A stretch of 7,989 bases of DNA, from contig JAISZE010000105.1 in NCBI GenBank assembly GCA_031269405.1, positions 1-7,989 on the forward strand, written 5' to 3'. The translations under genes were made by a program, and so were the position numbers. The stretch comes from Treponema sp. (GTDB lineage Bacteria > Spirochaetota > Spirochaetia > Treponematales > Breznakiellaceae). Of the stretch, positions 1 to 5,844 are shown in pieces. Each line of letters opens with the position of its first letter. The stretch's first letter is position 1. Under the pieces are notes generated by a model. That model was not told where the DNA came from. It worked only from the letters and a program-made list of their open reading frames with translations, and searched no databases.

Positions 1-852
1 GAGGAGAAGAAACGCCCCAGCGTTGAAACTCTCCTTCACGACATCCTGCCCTTTAGCTTCGTGGTCCATACCCACCCTTCCTTGGTGAACGGCCTTACCT
101 GCTCTCAAAACGGCGAAGAAGCCGCGAAAGAGCTCTTTAAGGATGATTTCATCTGGATTCCTTCGATAAATCCCGGTTATATTCTTTCAAAAGCCGTCAA
201 GGACGCTATGGACAAGTACAGAGCTGAAAAAGGGAAGGCTCCGGAGATCATCTTTCTCCAAAACCACGGGGTTTTCGCCGGCGCAGCTAGTGTTGAAGGC
301 GTCAAGGCTGTTTATAAGCGGATCATGGAAACCATAGGCAGGCGGATAAAACGGCAACCCCGGAACTGCCGTCCAGGGCCCCGTTTTCACTTCAACCAGG
401 CCCTAATGAAGGAGCTTCTTTTCCTGGCGGAAAAACTAAACCGAAGCGGCCCCTGGTTTGTCCGGTTCCTGAAAAACCCGGAAATCAAAAAAATCATCGC
501 TGACAGGGGTTCTTTTGCGCCTTTATCTTCGGCTTTTACCCCGGATCACATTGTCTATGCTGGAAGCGATCCCCTTTTTGTCGACAGCCCGGCAGGTCTG
601 GAAGAAGCCCTGAGGGCCTGCATGCAAAAAACCAGCGCCTTTCCCAAAACAATAGCGCTCAAAGGCATCGGGGTTTTCGGCCTCGCAAGCTCGGACAAAG
701 CAGCGAAAAACGCGGTGGAACTTTTTAATGACGCCGCCAAAGTAGCAATCTACTCCGAAAGTTTTGGGGGTCCCCGTTTTATGCCTGAAGACCAGATCCG
801 CTTTATCAACAACTGGGAAGTAGAACGCTACCGTTCCTCTATCGCCCGCTAA
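1..852 (+). CDS. Class II aldolase/adducin-family protein, 5'-truncated by window edge
   Basis: The reading frame is open from base 1 to the TAA at 850-852 (283 codons visible), so the true start lies upstream. The GTG at 61 is not a credible start because conserved sequence precedes it. Visible family hallmarks are a His-Thr-His pair (bases 67-75, window residues 23-25) in a V-V-H-T-H-P-S context and a third histidine in Q-N-H-G-V-F (H89). These match the Zn-binding histidines of the FucA/RhaD class II aldolase fold; the usual catalytic Glu would lie before the window. Known family members cleave or epimerise sugar phosphates such as fuculose- or rhamnulose-1-phosphate; the substrate here cannot be told. 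The C-terminal part (F-G-L-A-S-S... to I-N-N-W-E-V-E-R) resembles the linker of RhaD/YuxG-type aldolase-dehydrogenase fusions. The protein stops where the short-chain dehydrogenase domain would begin, so it is inferred to be a stand-alone aldolase. It converges on the sigma-factor gene. Confidence 0.85.
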   Translation, partial: EEKKRPSVETLLHDILPFSFVVHTHPSLVNGLTCSQNGEEAAKELFKDDFIWIPSINPGYILSKAVKDAMDKYRAEKGKAPEIIFLQNHGVFAGAASVEGVKAVYKRIMETIGRRIKRQPRNCRPGPRFHFNQALMKELLFLAEKLNRSGPWFVRFLKNPEIKKIIADRGSFAPLSSAFTPDHIVYAGSDPLFVDSPAGLEEALRACMQKTSAFPKTIALKGIGVFGLASSDKAAKNAVELFNDAAKVAIYSESFGGPRFMPEDQIRFINNWEVERYRSSIAR

Positions 853-868
853 ATCTGCCCGCCAGGCC

Positions 869-885
869 AAAAAAAAAGGGGGGGG
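869..885. repeat. A9G8 composite homopolymer in convergent gap
   Basis: Nine A (869-877) run directly into eight G (878-885) in the 71-bp gap between the convergent aldolase and sigma-factor stops. On the minus strand this reads C8T9, giving a U-run about 47 nt after the sigma-factor stop. No convincing GC-rich stem immediately precedes it, although CCAGGC (862-867) and GCCTGG (902-907) could pair across a 34-nt loop. It may act as a weak terminator, be a slippage-prone tract, or be a sequencing/assembly error. Confidence 0.6.
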
Positions 886-923
886 ACGAGCCTCTGGGTC
901 TGCCTGGTAGGATTTGGCGCAGC

Positions 924-1802
924 TTATGCTACATAACCCTCCAGCAGCCGCTGGCGGGAGGGGTGCTGGAGCCGTTTGAGGGCCTTTTTCTCAATCTGGC
1001 GGATCCGTTCCTTGGTCAGATTGAAGTGGTCGCCGACTTCCTTGAGAGACATAGGCGCATTATCGCCCAGGCCGTAACGGTAGCGGATAATGTCCGCTTC
1101 TTTATGGTCTAAGGTTCCCAGCATGTTTTCAATATCTTTTTGCAGCGCCGATTCCAGGGCGTGCTGATCCGGGGCTTTGTAGTTCTCGTCTTCGATAAAA
1201 TCTCCTACGCTGGAAGAGTTTTTTTCCGCGTAAACAGGGTTCTCCAGAGAGACCATCTCGCGGCTGATATTGACAATTTCCGCAACCTGCCCGGCGTCCA
1301 TATTCAAAATCTGGGCGATTTCCTTAAATTCCTCTTCAGAGTTCTGGTTGCCCCGGATCATCTTCCGCGCTTTTTCTATCTGAACCAGTTCGTTCGCCCG
1401 GTTCAGCGGAAGCCGGATCATCCGGGACTTTTCGCAGATTGCCTTCAGAATAGCCTGGCGTATCCACCAGACCGCATAGGATATAAAATGATAGCCTCTT
1501 TCGGCGTCGTAGCGCCCGATAGCGTTCAAAAGCCCGATATTACCTTCGCTGATCAGGTCCGAAAGGGGCAGGCCCTGACCCTGGTATTTCTTTGCGACAT
1601 TGACCACGAAACGCAGGTTAGCGCTTACCAGCTTATCCCGGGCCGCAATGTTTCCCCGGGCAGCCTCCCGGGCAGCCTCGTCCTCTTCTTCCTTAGTCAG
1701 AAGAGGAATCCGGTTGATTTCTTTCAGATAAAGATAAAGAATGTTTTCATCGGAATTTAACGCCGTTGAACGTTCCGCTTTCCTGGTTTTGGACTTTGTC
1801 AT
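924..1802 (-). CDS. Group-2 sigma-70 family RNA polymerase sigma factor
   Basis: The 292-residue protein is a promoter-recognition subunit of RNA polymerase. Domains in order: region 1.2 (about 17-49, Y-L-K-E-I-N-R-I-P-L-L), region 2 (about 56-127, with A-N-L-R-F-V-V, D-L-I-S-E-G-N-I-G-L and Y-A-V-W-W-I-R-Q-A-I at 109-118), region 3 (about 131-190), and region 4 (about 222-284) with the 4.2 helix-turn-helix S-L-K-E-V-G ... E-R-I-R-Q-I-E at 252-271. It lacks region 1.1 and the large non-conserved insert of a primary RpoD, so it is RpoD-related but shorter, like RpoS or cyanobacterial group-2 factors. From memory T. pallidum has a comparable extra factor called sigma-43 beside groES. The start is well supported: AGGAGG at 1812-1817 lies 9 nt before the ATG. 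Region 2.4 differs from the consensus at positions that touch the -10 box (see findings). The gene is divergent from groES. Confidence 0.93.
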   Translation of the reverse strand: MTKSKTRKAERSTALNSDENILYLYLKEINRIPLLTKEEEDEAAREAARGNIAARDKLVSANLRFVVNVAKKYQGQGLPLSDLISEGNIGLLNAIGRYDAERGYHFISYAVWWIRQAILKAICEKSRMIRLPLNRANELVQIEKARKMIRGNQNSEEEFKEIAQILNMDAGQVAEIVNISREMVSLENPVYAEKNSSSVGDFIEDENYKAPDQHALESALQKDIENMLGTLDHKEADIIRYRYGLGDNAPMSLKEVGDHFNLTKERIRQIEKKALKRLQHPSRQRLLEGYVA

Positions 1803-1865
1803 CCCTTACTGCCTCCTGGCTTTTATTTATCTATATATAAGCAACAATCATACCAAGCTGAAGCA

Positions 1866-1874
1866 ATTTTATCA
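1866..1874 (-). promoter_or_regulatory. Possible extended -10 promoter of the sigma-factor gene
   Basis: On the minus strand the sequence TGA-TAAAAT gives a TGn extended -10 with five of six bases of TATAAT, about 63 nt upstream of the sigma-factor ATG. The -35 region 17 bp upstream is poor (CTCAAT), but a T7 run lies there and extended -10 promoters tolerate weak -35 boxes. The predicted leader is roughly 55-60 nt. Confidence 0.35.
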
Positions 1875-1889
1875 TTTTTCGTAAAAAAA

Positions 1890-1921
1890 TTGAGAAATCA
1901 CGTAATTCCTTATAATATAAC
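1890..1921 (+). promoter_or_regulatory. Possible rightward sigma-70 promoter far upstream of groES
   Basis: TTGAGA (1890-1895, five of six bases) is followed by a perfect TATAAT (1911-1916) after 15 bp, or by TATAAC (1916-1921) after 20 bp. Neither spacing is ideal, but the boxes are strong. A transcript from here would start near 1924-1928 and run about 290 nt before groES, as a long leader or as a separate short RNA. Confidence 0.3.
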
Positions 1922-2125
1922 GAGTTACAATAAATAATTATGGATGAAAGCGCCGTGCCTTTCAAATACCGCAGGATCTGTCCTTGTGTTCCCGTCTTTT
2001 CCGGCTGCTCTGAGGATCATAATGACTCTATTCCCAAAAATTGATAAAAAAGCGGGTCAAAATATCCCACTAGAGAAAGTAATCAAAAATTTCGCTTCCA
2101 AAAGGCCCTGTTTTGCATTATTTCC

Positions 2126-2155
2126 TTGACCTTTAGGAGATATTTTTTGTATATT
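2126..2155 (+). promoter_or_regulatory. Likely groES promoter
   Basis: TTGACC (2126-2131, five of six) and TATATT (2150-2155, five of six) are separated by 18 bp in AT-rich DNA. Transcription would begin near 2162 and give a leader of about 57 nt containing a small inverted repeat and the groES ribosome binding site. Confidence 0.6.
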
Positions 2156-2184
2156 CTATTTAACCTTATACTCAATTTTTCAAA

Positions 2185-2201
2185 GATGACATAGGGTCAT
2201 C
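2185..2201 (+). promoter_or_regulatory. Inverted repeat in the groES leader
   Basis: GATGAC (2185-2190) and GTCATC (2196-2201) form a perfect 6-bp inverted repeat around five bases. It ends 7 nt before the GGAGG of groES. It could be an RNA hairpin that tunes translation or an operator. It is too short and wrongly spaced to be CIRCE, the HrcA operator commonly found upstream of groES. Confidence 0.4.
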
Positions 2202-2218
2202 ATTCAACGGAGGTATAT

Positions 2219-2485
2219 ATGAAAGTCAAACCTTTAGCAGACCGGGTCCTGGTAAAACTGGAGAAAAACGAGGCCAAGACCGCAGGGGGCATCATTATCC
2301 CCGACACTGCTCAAGAAAAAACCCAGCAGGGTACAGTTGTCGAGGTAGGGGACGACAAGGATGTGATCAAGGTCAAAGCCGGGCAGAAAATCATGTACGA
2401 TAAGTACGCCGGCACGCAGATCAAAATCGACGGCGCCGAGTATCTCATCATCAAGATGTCGGATATTCTGGCAGTCATCGACTAA
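2219..2485 (+). CDS. groES: Co-chaperonin GroES (Hsp10)
   Basis: The 88-residue protein has the family's normal length and typical features throughout. It opens with M-K-V-K-P-L-A-D-R-V-L-V-K. A flexible mobile loop that docks on GroEL follows (about residues 15-35, with T-A-G-G-I-I-I-P-D-T). Next come Q-Q-G-T-V-V-E-V-G, an A-G-Q-K-I-M-Y-D-K-Y-A-G-T segment, and a closing Y-L-I-I-K-M-S-D-I-L-A-V. It forms the heptameric lid of the cytoplasmic GroEL folding chamber. GGAGG at 2209-2213 sits 5 nt before the ATG. A promoter lies upstream and a hairpin terminator downstream, so it appears monocistronic. groEL does not follow; from memory, groES and groEL are also unlinked in T. pallidum. Confidence 0.98.
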   Translation: MKVKPLADRVLVKLEKNEAKTAGGIIIPDTAQEKTQQGTVVEVGDDKDVIKVKAGQKIMYDKYAGTQIKIDGAEYLIIKMSDILAVID

Positions 2486-2504
2486 GCGCATCGTATTTCA
2501 CCCC

Positions 2505-2540
2505 GAAAGCCCGGTTGTCCGCCGGGCTTTCTAATTTTAG
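2505..2540 (+). terminator. Rho-independent terminator of groES
   Basis: GAAAGCCCGG (2505-2514) pairs perfectly with CCGGGCTTTC (2522-2531) around a 7-nt loop, and the T-rich tail TAATTTTA follows. It begins 20 nt after the groES stop. It also lies 15 nt beyond the stop of the convergent TPR gene, so the stem could serve both directions. The minus-strand side has no U-run (GGGGTGAAA), so it is mainly a groES terminator. Confidence 0.85.
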
Positions 2541-2545
2541 GGCTG

Positions 2546-4246
2546 TTAATAGACGCCTGACGCGTCCATTCTGCGGAGTTCATAGCGCGCATTAAGGTTT
2601 TCGGGGTCCAGGGCCAGGGCCCGTTCCAGAGCGCTGCGGCTCTCGGCGCGCCGGCCCAGGGCTTCCAGGCAGCGGCTGATCCTCATCTGCACCAGCGCGG
2701 CGTCCCGGCTGTCTCTGACCAGCGCGGCAGCGTTCCCGTACGCGTCCAGGGCCGGCTGAATGGCCCGGCGGCTTTCCTGGATTCTGGCGATGTTGGCAGG
2801 GATACGCCAGTCCAAAGGAGGGCCCTTCGCCAAGGCGTCTTTGAGCAGCTTTTCCGCTTCGGCGCTTTTCCCTTCCCGTATAAGAGCCAGGCTGCGGTGA
2901 AGATCCATCCAGGCGCCCTTTATTCCATGCGCCGCTGCGACTTTGAGGAGCTGGGCTGTTTCGGCATAGCGCTTCTGGCGGTCAAAGTAGTACGCGCCCC
3001 ACTGGTACAAGGCCTCAGATTCAGGATGACGGCCGAGGAGGAGCCAGACTTCGGCGGCAGAACGGTCCGGCTGCCAGGTATCCAGCCTGCGGCGGAGAAG
3101 CTCCAAATCCAGAAGCGGGGTGTTTCTGAGGGTTCCTTCGTCAAGAATGGCGATGCTTCGCGAGGTATCCTGAAGCCGGGTATAACGGATAATTCCATAG
3201 AGTCCAGGGCCGTCAATATTCCTGCGGGAATTCTCCCCTGTTCTGGCGGCAAAGAGTTTCTCCAGCCACGAAACGGCCTCGGCGTTGTCCGCTGCTGTAG
3301 CGGCCAGGTTGTAAAGGCTCCTGGATGAAAGCTCCGTCAGGGAATGGGAGCCTGAAGGGGAAGCCAGGGCCCTCCAGATATTCCTGGCCGCCGCAGTTTC
3401 TCCTGCAAGGAACAGGGAATCGGCCTGCCGCCCCAGGCCGGCGTCCCCTAAACGGGAAAAAAGCTCAGCCGCCCGCATGGGGCTGTTATGGTCATAAAAG
3501 TACTCGGCTCCCAGTTTAAGGCAGGCGCCGCCGGAAGCTTCTTCCTGTATCAGGCTGCTGATCCTCACTGCCGCTCCCGGGTCTCCCAGGATTATACGTA
3601 GAAGCGTTTCATCAATCCTGAGATCCTGTTGCACTCTTGCGGGTATCCGGGCAAGCCCGGCTGAAAGCAGTTGTTCCATTCCCGGGACAGAAACCGCTTT
3701 TTCCGGCTCCGCCAGACTGCCCAGAAGCACATGGAGGCTTAAAAGCAGAGAGGCGTAACGGGGCTGGGTCAGTCTGGCGGCACAGGCCAGGACGAACTCC
3801 CTGTCTTCAGGACCAGGTTCTGAAAGGAGCAGAGCCTCTGCGGCTGCCGCCGCCAGGGGGGCTGAGTACGGATACGCTTCCGCCGCTTCCCTGGCGGCTT
3901 TTTGGTACCCAGGAATAAGGCCGGGATTTCCCCGGACCCGCTCCCTGCGGCGTTTCAGGATCGAAAGCTGTTCCTCCTGGGTTTTTGCGCGTTTTTCCAG
4001 CCTGTTAAGGCGCCTGTCAAGACTTGCAGGGCTTTCCTGCAGAACCAGGGCGTCGTATTTTTCCAGTTCAAGGGCAAAACTGCTCCCTGAACCGGAATTT
4101 TGCGGGAAAACGGCCTCGTTACGTGCTACAGAATAGAAAACCAGCGCCCATGAAAGGATCAGGGCAAGCAGGAGTCCCGCAAGGCCGACCGGCTTGAGGG
4201 GGTTTCCCGAAAAAATCTGCTTAAACCAGGGCCTTAGGGACGCCAT
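2546..4246 (-). CDS. Membrane-anchored tetratricopeptide-repeat protein
   Basis: The 566-residue protein starts with a short basic segment, then one hydrophobic span (about 19-41, G-L-L-L-A-L-I-L-S-W-A-L-V-F-Y). By the positive-inside rule the remainder would lie in the periplasm. A charged helical stretch (about 74-105, rich in R/K/E) may be a short coiled coil. The body is Ala/Leu-rich and helical in the manner of TPR solenoids. The clearest repeats are near the C-terminus, e.g. A-L-V-Q-M-R-I-S-R-C-L-E-A-L-G-R-R-A-E-S followed by A-L-A-L-D-P-E-N. TPR proteins usually scaffold protein complexes; no enzymatic motif is visible and the specific role is unknown. The ATG overlaps the end of nusB by 26 nt with no clear Shine-Dalgarno sequence, suggesting translational coupling; a start slightly downstream is possible. 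It is the last gene of the leftward cluster. Confidence 0.85.
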   Translation of the reverse strand: MASLRPWFKQIFSGNPLKPVGLAGLLLALILSWALVFYSVARNEAVFPQNSGSGSSFALELEKYDALVLQESPASLDRRLNRLEKRAKTQEEQLSILKRRRERVRGNPGLIPGYQKAAREAAEAYPYSAPLAAAAAEALLLSEPGPEDREFVLACAARLTQPRYASLLLSLHVLLGSLAEPEKAVSVPGMEQLLSAGLARIPARVQQDLRIDETLLRIILGDPGAAVRISSLIQEEASGGACLKLGAEYFYDHNSPMRAAELFSRLGDAGLGRQADSLFLAGETAAARNIWRALASPSGSHSLTELSSRSLYNLAATAADNAEAVSWLEKLFAARTGENSRRNIDGPGLYGIIRYTRLQDTSRSIAILDEGTLRNTPLLDLELLRRRLDTWQPDRSAAEVWLLLGRHPESEALYQWGAYYFDRQKRYAETAQLLKVAAAHGIKGAWMDLHRSLALIREGKSAEAEKLLKDALAKGPPLDWRIPANIARIQESRRAIQPALDAYGNAAALVRDSRDAALVQMRISRCLEALGRRAESRSALERALALDPENLNARYELRRMDASGVY

Positions 4247-4676
4247 GCAGGGACTTGCGGATACTGTCCAGGACGCCGTTTATAAAACGGTAGGAATCAT
4301 CGGTTCCGAATTCCCTGGAAATGCCGATTGCTTCGTTGATTACAATAGAAGGGGCCGTTTCCTCCTGGTACATCAGGGCATAGACGCTCATCCTCATGAT
4401 AGCCAGGTCCACCCGGTTAAGCCGGGTTATGTCCCAGTTTTTCAGGTGCCTGCTTATCATGGCGTCTATAGCGGCGATATTTTCCACTGTTCCTGTTACC
4501 AGAAGCCGGGAAAAAGCGAACGTTTCTTCATTAAGAGCGGTTTTCTTTTCATTTTCCAGCCACGGGAAATCAAGCAGCCCTTCAGGGATGACCGCTTTTC
4601 CTGTTTGGCTGTAGACCAGATCCCAGGAATAAAGAGCCTGGAAGGCCAGAATCCGCCCCTTTCTCCGTGATGCCAT
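4221..4676 (-). CDS. nusB: Transcription antitermination factor NusB
   Basis: The 151-residue protein matches the all-helical NusB family in length and motifs. It has an Arg-rich N-terminus followed by A-F-Q-A-L-Y-S-W-D-L (about 11-20), then N-R-V-D-L-A-I-M-R-M-S-V-Y-A-L, then S-I-V-I-N-E-A-I-G-I-S-R-E-F-G-T and F-I-N-G-V-L-D-S-I. NusB binds boxA RNA together with ribosomal protein S10 (NusE) and promotes antitermination on rRNA operons in the cytoplasm. The ATG lies only 3 nt after the PPIase stop and has no strong ribosome binding site, so it is probably translated by coupling. Its 3' end overlaps the TPR gene by 26 nt. Confidence 0.96.
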   Translation of the reverse strand: MASRRKGRILAFQALYSWDLVYSQTGKAVIPEGLLDFPWLENEKKTALNEETFAFSRLLVTGTVENIAAIDAMISRHLKNWDITRLNRVDLAIMRMSVYALMYQEETAPSIVINEAIGISREFGTDDSYRFINGVLDSIRKSLHGVPKALV

Positions 4677-4679
4677 GTA

Positions 4680-5720
4680 CTACCAGTTCAAATTTGATTC
4701 GTAAATCTGATAAGGATTCCCTGCCCGCAGTTCGGCGACCAGTTCCTGGGTAACTTTTTCTATCAGTTCCTGTTCCTGCTGCTGCTGCAGGCCGCTGCTG
4801 ATATAATCCCGCACTGTTACTCGGGTACCCGGCTGGATTACGTCATCCAGCCCCAGGTCTTTCTGCTCATAGGTTTCGGTTATCTTGATGATATGGAAAC
4901 CCTCAGAAGTCTCGATCATTTTGGAAACCTCCCCCTGCTTGAGATTGAAGGCAGTGGTGATGAATTCGGCGCCTACTTTCTGCTGGGCCTGGGTGTTCCT
5001 GGGCAGGTACCCCCCGTCTCCGGCCTGATACTCCGAATTAGGGGCCCGGCCTTTGGCCACAGCCTCGTCAAATTTCGCGGGGTTGTTCCCTATCTCCCGG
5101 ACGAGTCTGTCCACGATTTCCCTGGCTTTAGCTTTGGAAACAGTATCGGTAAAAGGTACCCGTATCATGGAAAAACGCACAGTTTCGGGCCGCACCAGTT
5201 CGGCTCTGGCCAGACTATAGGTGTTTTTGATCTCCTCTTCTGTAGGAGCCTTGAGACTGCTGAAGGAATCCCTTTTTTTCTCCATAAGATACTTCTGGAT
5301 AAGGAGCTGTTTTTTAAGCTGTTCCCTGTACGCAGGCAATTCGAGGCCTGTCTGGTTCTTTATGAACGCGGCCCATTCGGCTTCCGTAGGCTGGCGCTGT
5401 ATGGTCTGGGACAATTCGTTTTTAAGCTGCTGGAGACTTTGGTTTACCTCGTTGTCCGTAATGGTAACCTTGTCCCGTTCCGCAGCCTGGGAGGCCAGCT
5501 TTTCGTTGATCATAACATCCAGAACCTGGCGTTTTTCCGTACTGTTCAGGGCCCGCCCGGCCTGTTTTTCATACCGTTCGACCTCGGTACGGTACTGTTT
5601 GACCGTAATAGGCTCGCTCTTGGTCAGCCTTACAATGGCGGCAGGCTGCAAATCCGACTGCGTAAACCCCGGAACCGCCAAAGCAGCCGCCAGGATTAGA
5701 AGGCTTATTATACGTTTCAT
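4680..5720 (-). CDS. Secreted parvulin-type peptidyl-prolyl isomerase (SurA/PrsA-like)
   Basis: The protein has a signal peptide (M-K-R-I-I-S-L-L-I-L-A-A-A-L-A-V-P-G-F-T-Q) with no lipobox Cys, so it should be periplasmic or outer-membrane-associated rather than a lipoprotein. A SurA-like N-terminal helical region follows (K-Q-Y-R-T-E-V-E... V-L-D-V-M-I-N-E-K-L to about residue 180). The parvulin rotamase domain (about 183-285) shows V-R-F-S-M-I-R-V, G-D-G-G-Y-L and S-E-G-F-H-I-I-K-I. The tail is Gln/Glu-rich and helical. The family isomerises X-Pro bonds and chaperones exported proteins. Two in-frame ATGs lie six bases apart. I choose the second (5720), because AGGA would abut the first ATG (5726) directly but sits 6 nt before the second; the first would give 348 instead of 346 residues (numbering here is from the longer form). 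It is tightly linked to nusB. From memory, the T. pallidum counterpart beside alaS was called a basic membrane protein. Confidence 0.93.
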   Translation of the reverse strand: MKRIISLLILAAALAVPGFTQSDLQPAAIVRLTKSEPITVKQYRTEVERYEKQAGRALNSTEKRQVLDVMINEKLASQAAERDKVTITDNEVNQSLQQLKNELSQTIQRQPTEAEWAAFIKNQTGLELPAYREQLKKQLLIQKYLMEKKRDSFSSLKAPTEEEIKNTYSLARAELVRPETVRFSMIRVPFTDTVSKAKAREIVDRLVREIGNNPAKFDEAVAKGRAPNSEYQAGDGGYLPRNTQAQQKVGAEFITTAFNLKQGEVSKMIETSEGFHIIKITETYEQKDLGLDDVIQPGTRVTVRDYISSGLQQQQEQELIEKVTQELVAELRAGNPYQIYESNLNW

Positions 5721-5745
5721 GTTCATTCCTGTAATACCTTATAAT

Positions 5746-5768
5746 AAAAACATCCTGGTTTTTCCAGG
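5746..5768 (-). terminator. Small hairpin with T-run between alaS and the PPIase gene
   Basis: On the minus strand CCTGG-AAAAA-CCAGG (5768-5754) is followed three bases later by TTTTT (5750-5746). The 5-bp stem is short for an efficient terminator. It may reduce read-through from alaS or act as an attenuator or leader hairpin for the PPIase gene, whose start is about 25 nt further on. Confidence 0.4.
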
Positions 5769-5776
5769 TTACCAAA

Positions 5777-5793
5777 CCGGCAGGCCTGTCCGG
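5777..5793. repeat. GC-rich near-palindrome in the alaS-PPIase gap
   Basis: A perfect 8-bp palindrome CAGGCCTG (5781-5788) is flanked by CCGG on both sides (5777-5780 and 5790-5793), with one extra T breaking the symmetry. It can fold as a GC-rich hairpin on either strand. No U-run follows in the minus direction. It may be an operator, an RNA stability element or part of the transcript boundary after alaS. Confidence 0.35.
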
Positions 5794-5812
5794 GCCTTTT
5801 CACTAAATCTAC

Positions 5813-5821
5813 TATATAACA
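5813..5821 (-). promoter_or_regulatory. Weak candidate extended -10 for PPIase-nusB-TPR transcription
   Basis: On the minus strand TGT-TATATA gives a TGn extension and four of six -10 bases, about 93 nt upstream of the PPIase start. I see no good -35 box. If used, it would let PPIase, nusB and the TPR gene be transcribed independently of alaS, with both gap hairpins in the leader. Confidence 0.25.
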
Positions 5822-5844
5822 TTTACAGGAAAAAAACAGCTCCC

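Larger units (their letters stand above)
1803..2218. other. 416-bp divergent intergenic region between sigma factor and groES
   Basis: This stretch holds the 5' leaders of both divergent genes. About 1820-1945 is very AT-rich and contains promoter-like boxes on both strands. About 1944-2025 is a less AT-rich island of unknown content, and 2030-2190 is again AT-rich with the groES promoter. A 61-codon open frame (1944-2129, +) crosses the middle, but it has no Shine-Dalgarno sequence, mixed composition and no recognisable motif, so I do not call it a gene. I recognise no tRNA, riboswitch or CIRCE element (TTAGCACTC-N9-GAGTGCTAA). Confidence 0.6.

Noticed and set aside
862..907. CCAGGC/GCCTGG pair as a bidirectional terminator between aldolase and sigma factor
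   Set aside because: The stem is 6 bp with a 34-nt loop and the homopolymer lies inside the loop, not after the stem.
1140..1760. A 206-codon open frame on the + strand opposite the sigma factor
   Set aside because: The minus strand carries all sigma-70 regions with a good ribosome binding site; this frame is a shadow.
1944..2129. A 61-codon open frame upstream of groES
   Set aside because: No Shine-Dalgarno sequence, no motif, and abrupt composition change inside the frame; kept only as possible non-coding content.
2161..2218. CIRCE (HrcA) element upstream of groES
   Set aside because: Only a 6-bp inverted repeat of different sequence with 5-nt spacing is present; the TTAGCACTC-N9-GAGTGCTAA pattern is absent.
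4893..5699. A 268-codon open frame on the + strand opposite the PPIase gene
   Set aside because: The opposite strand encodes a clear signal peptide and parvulin domain, and this frame has no recognisable motif.
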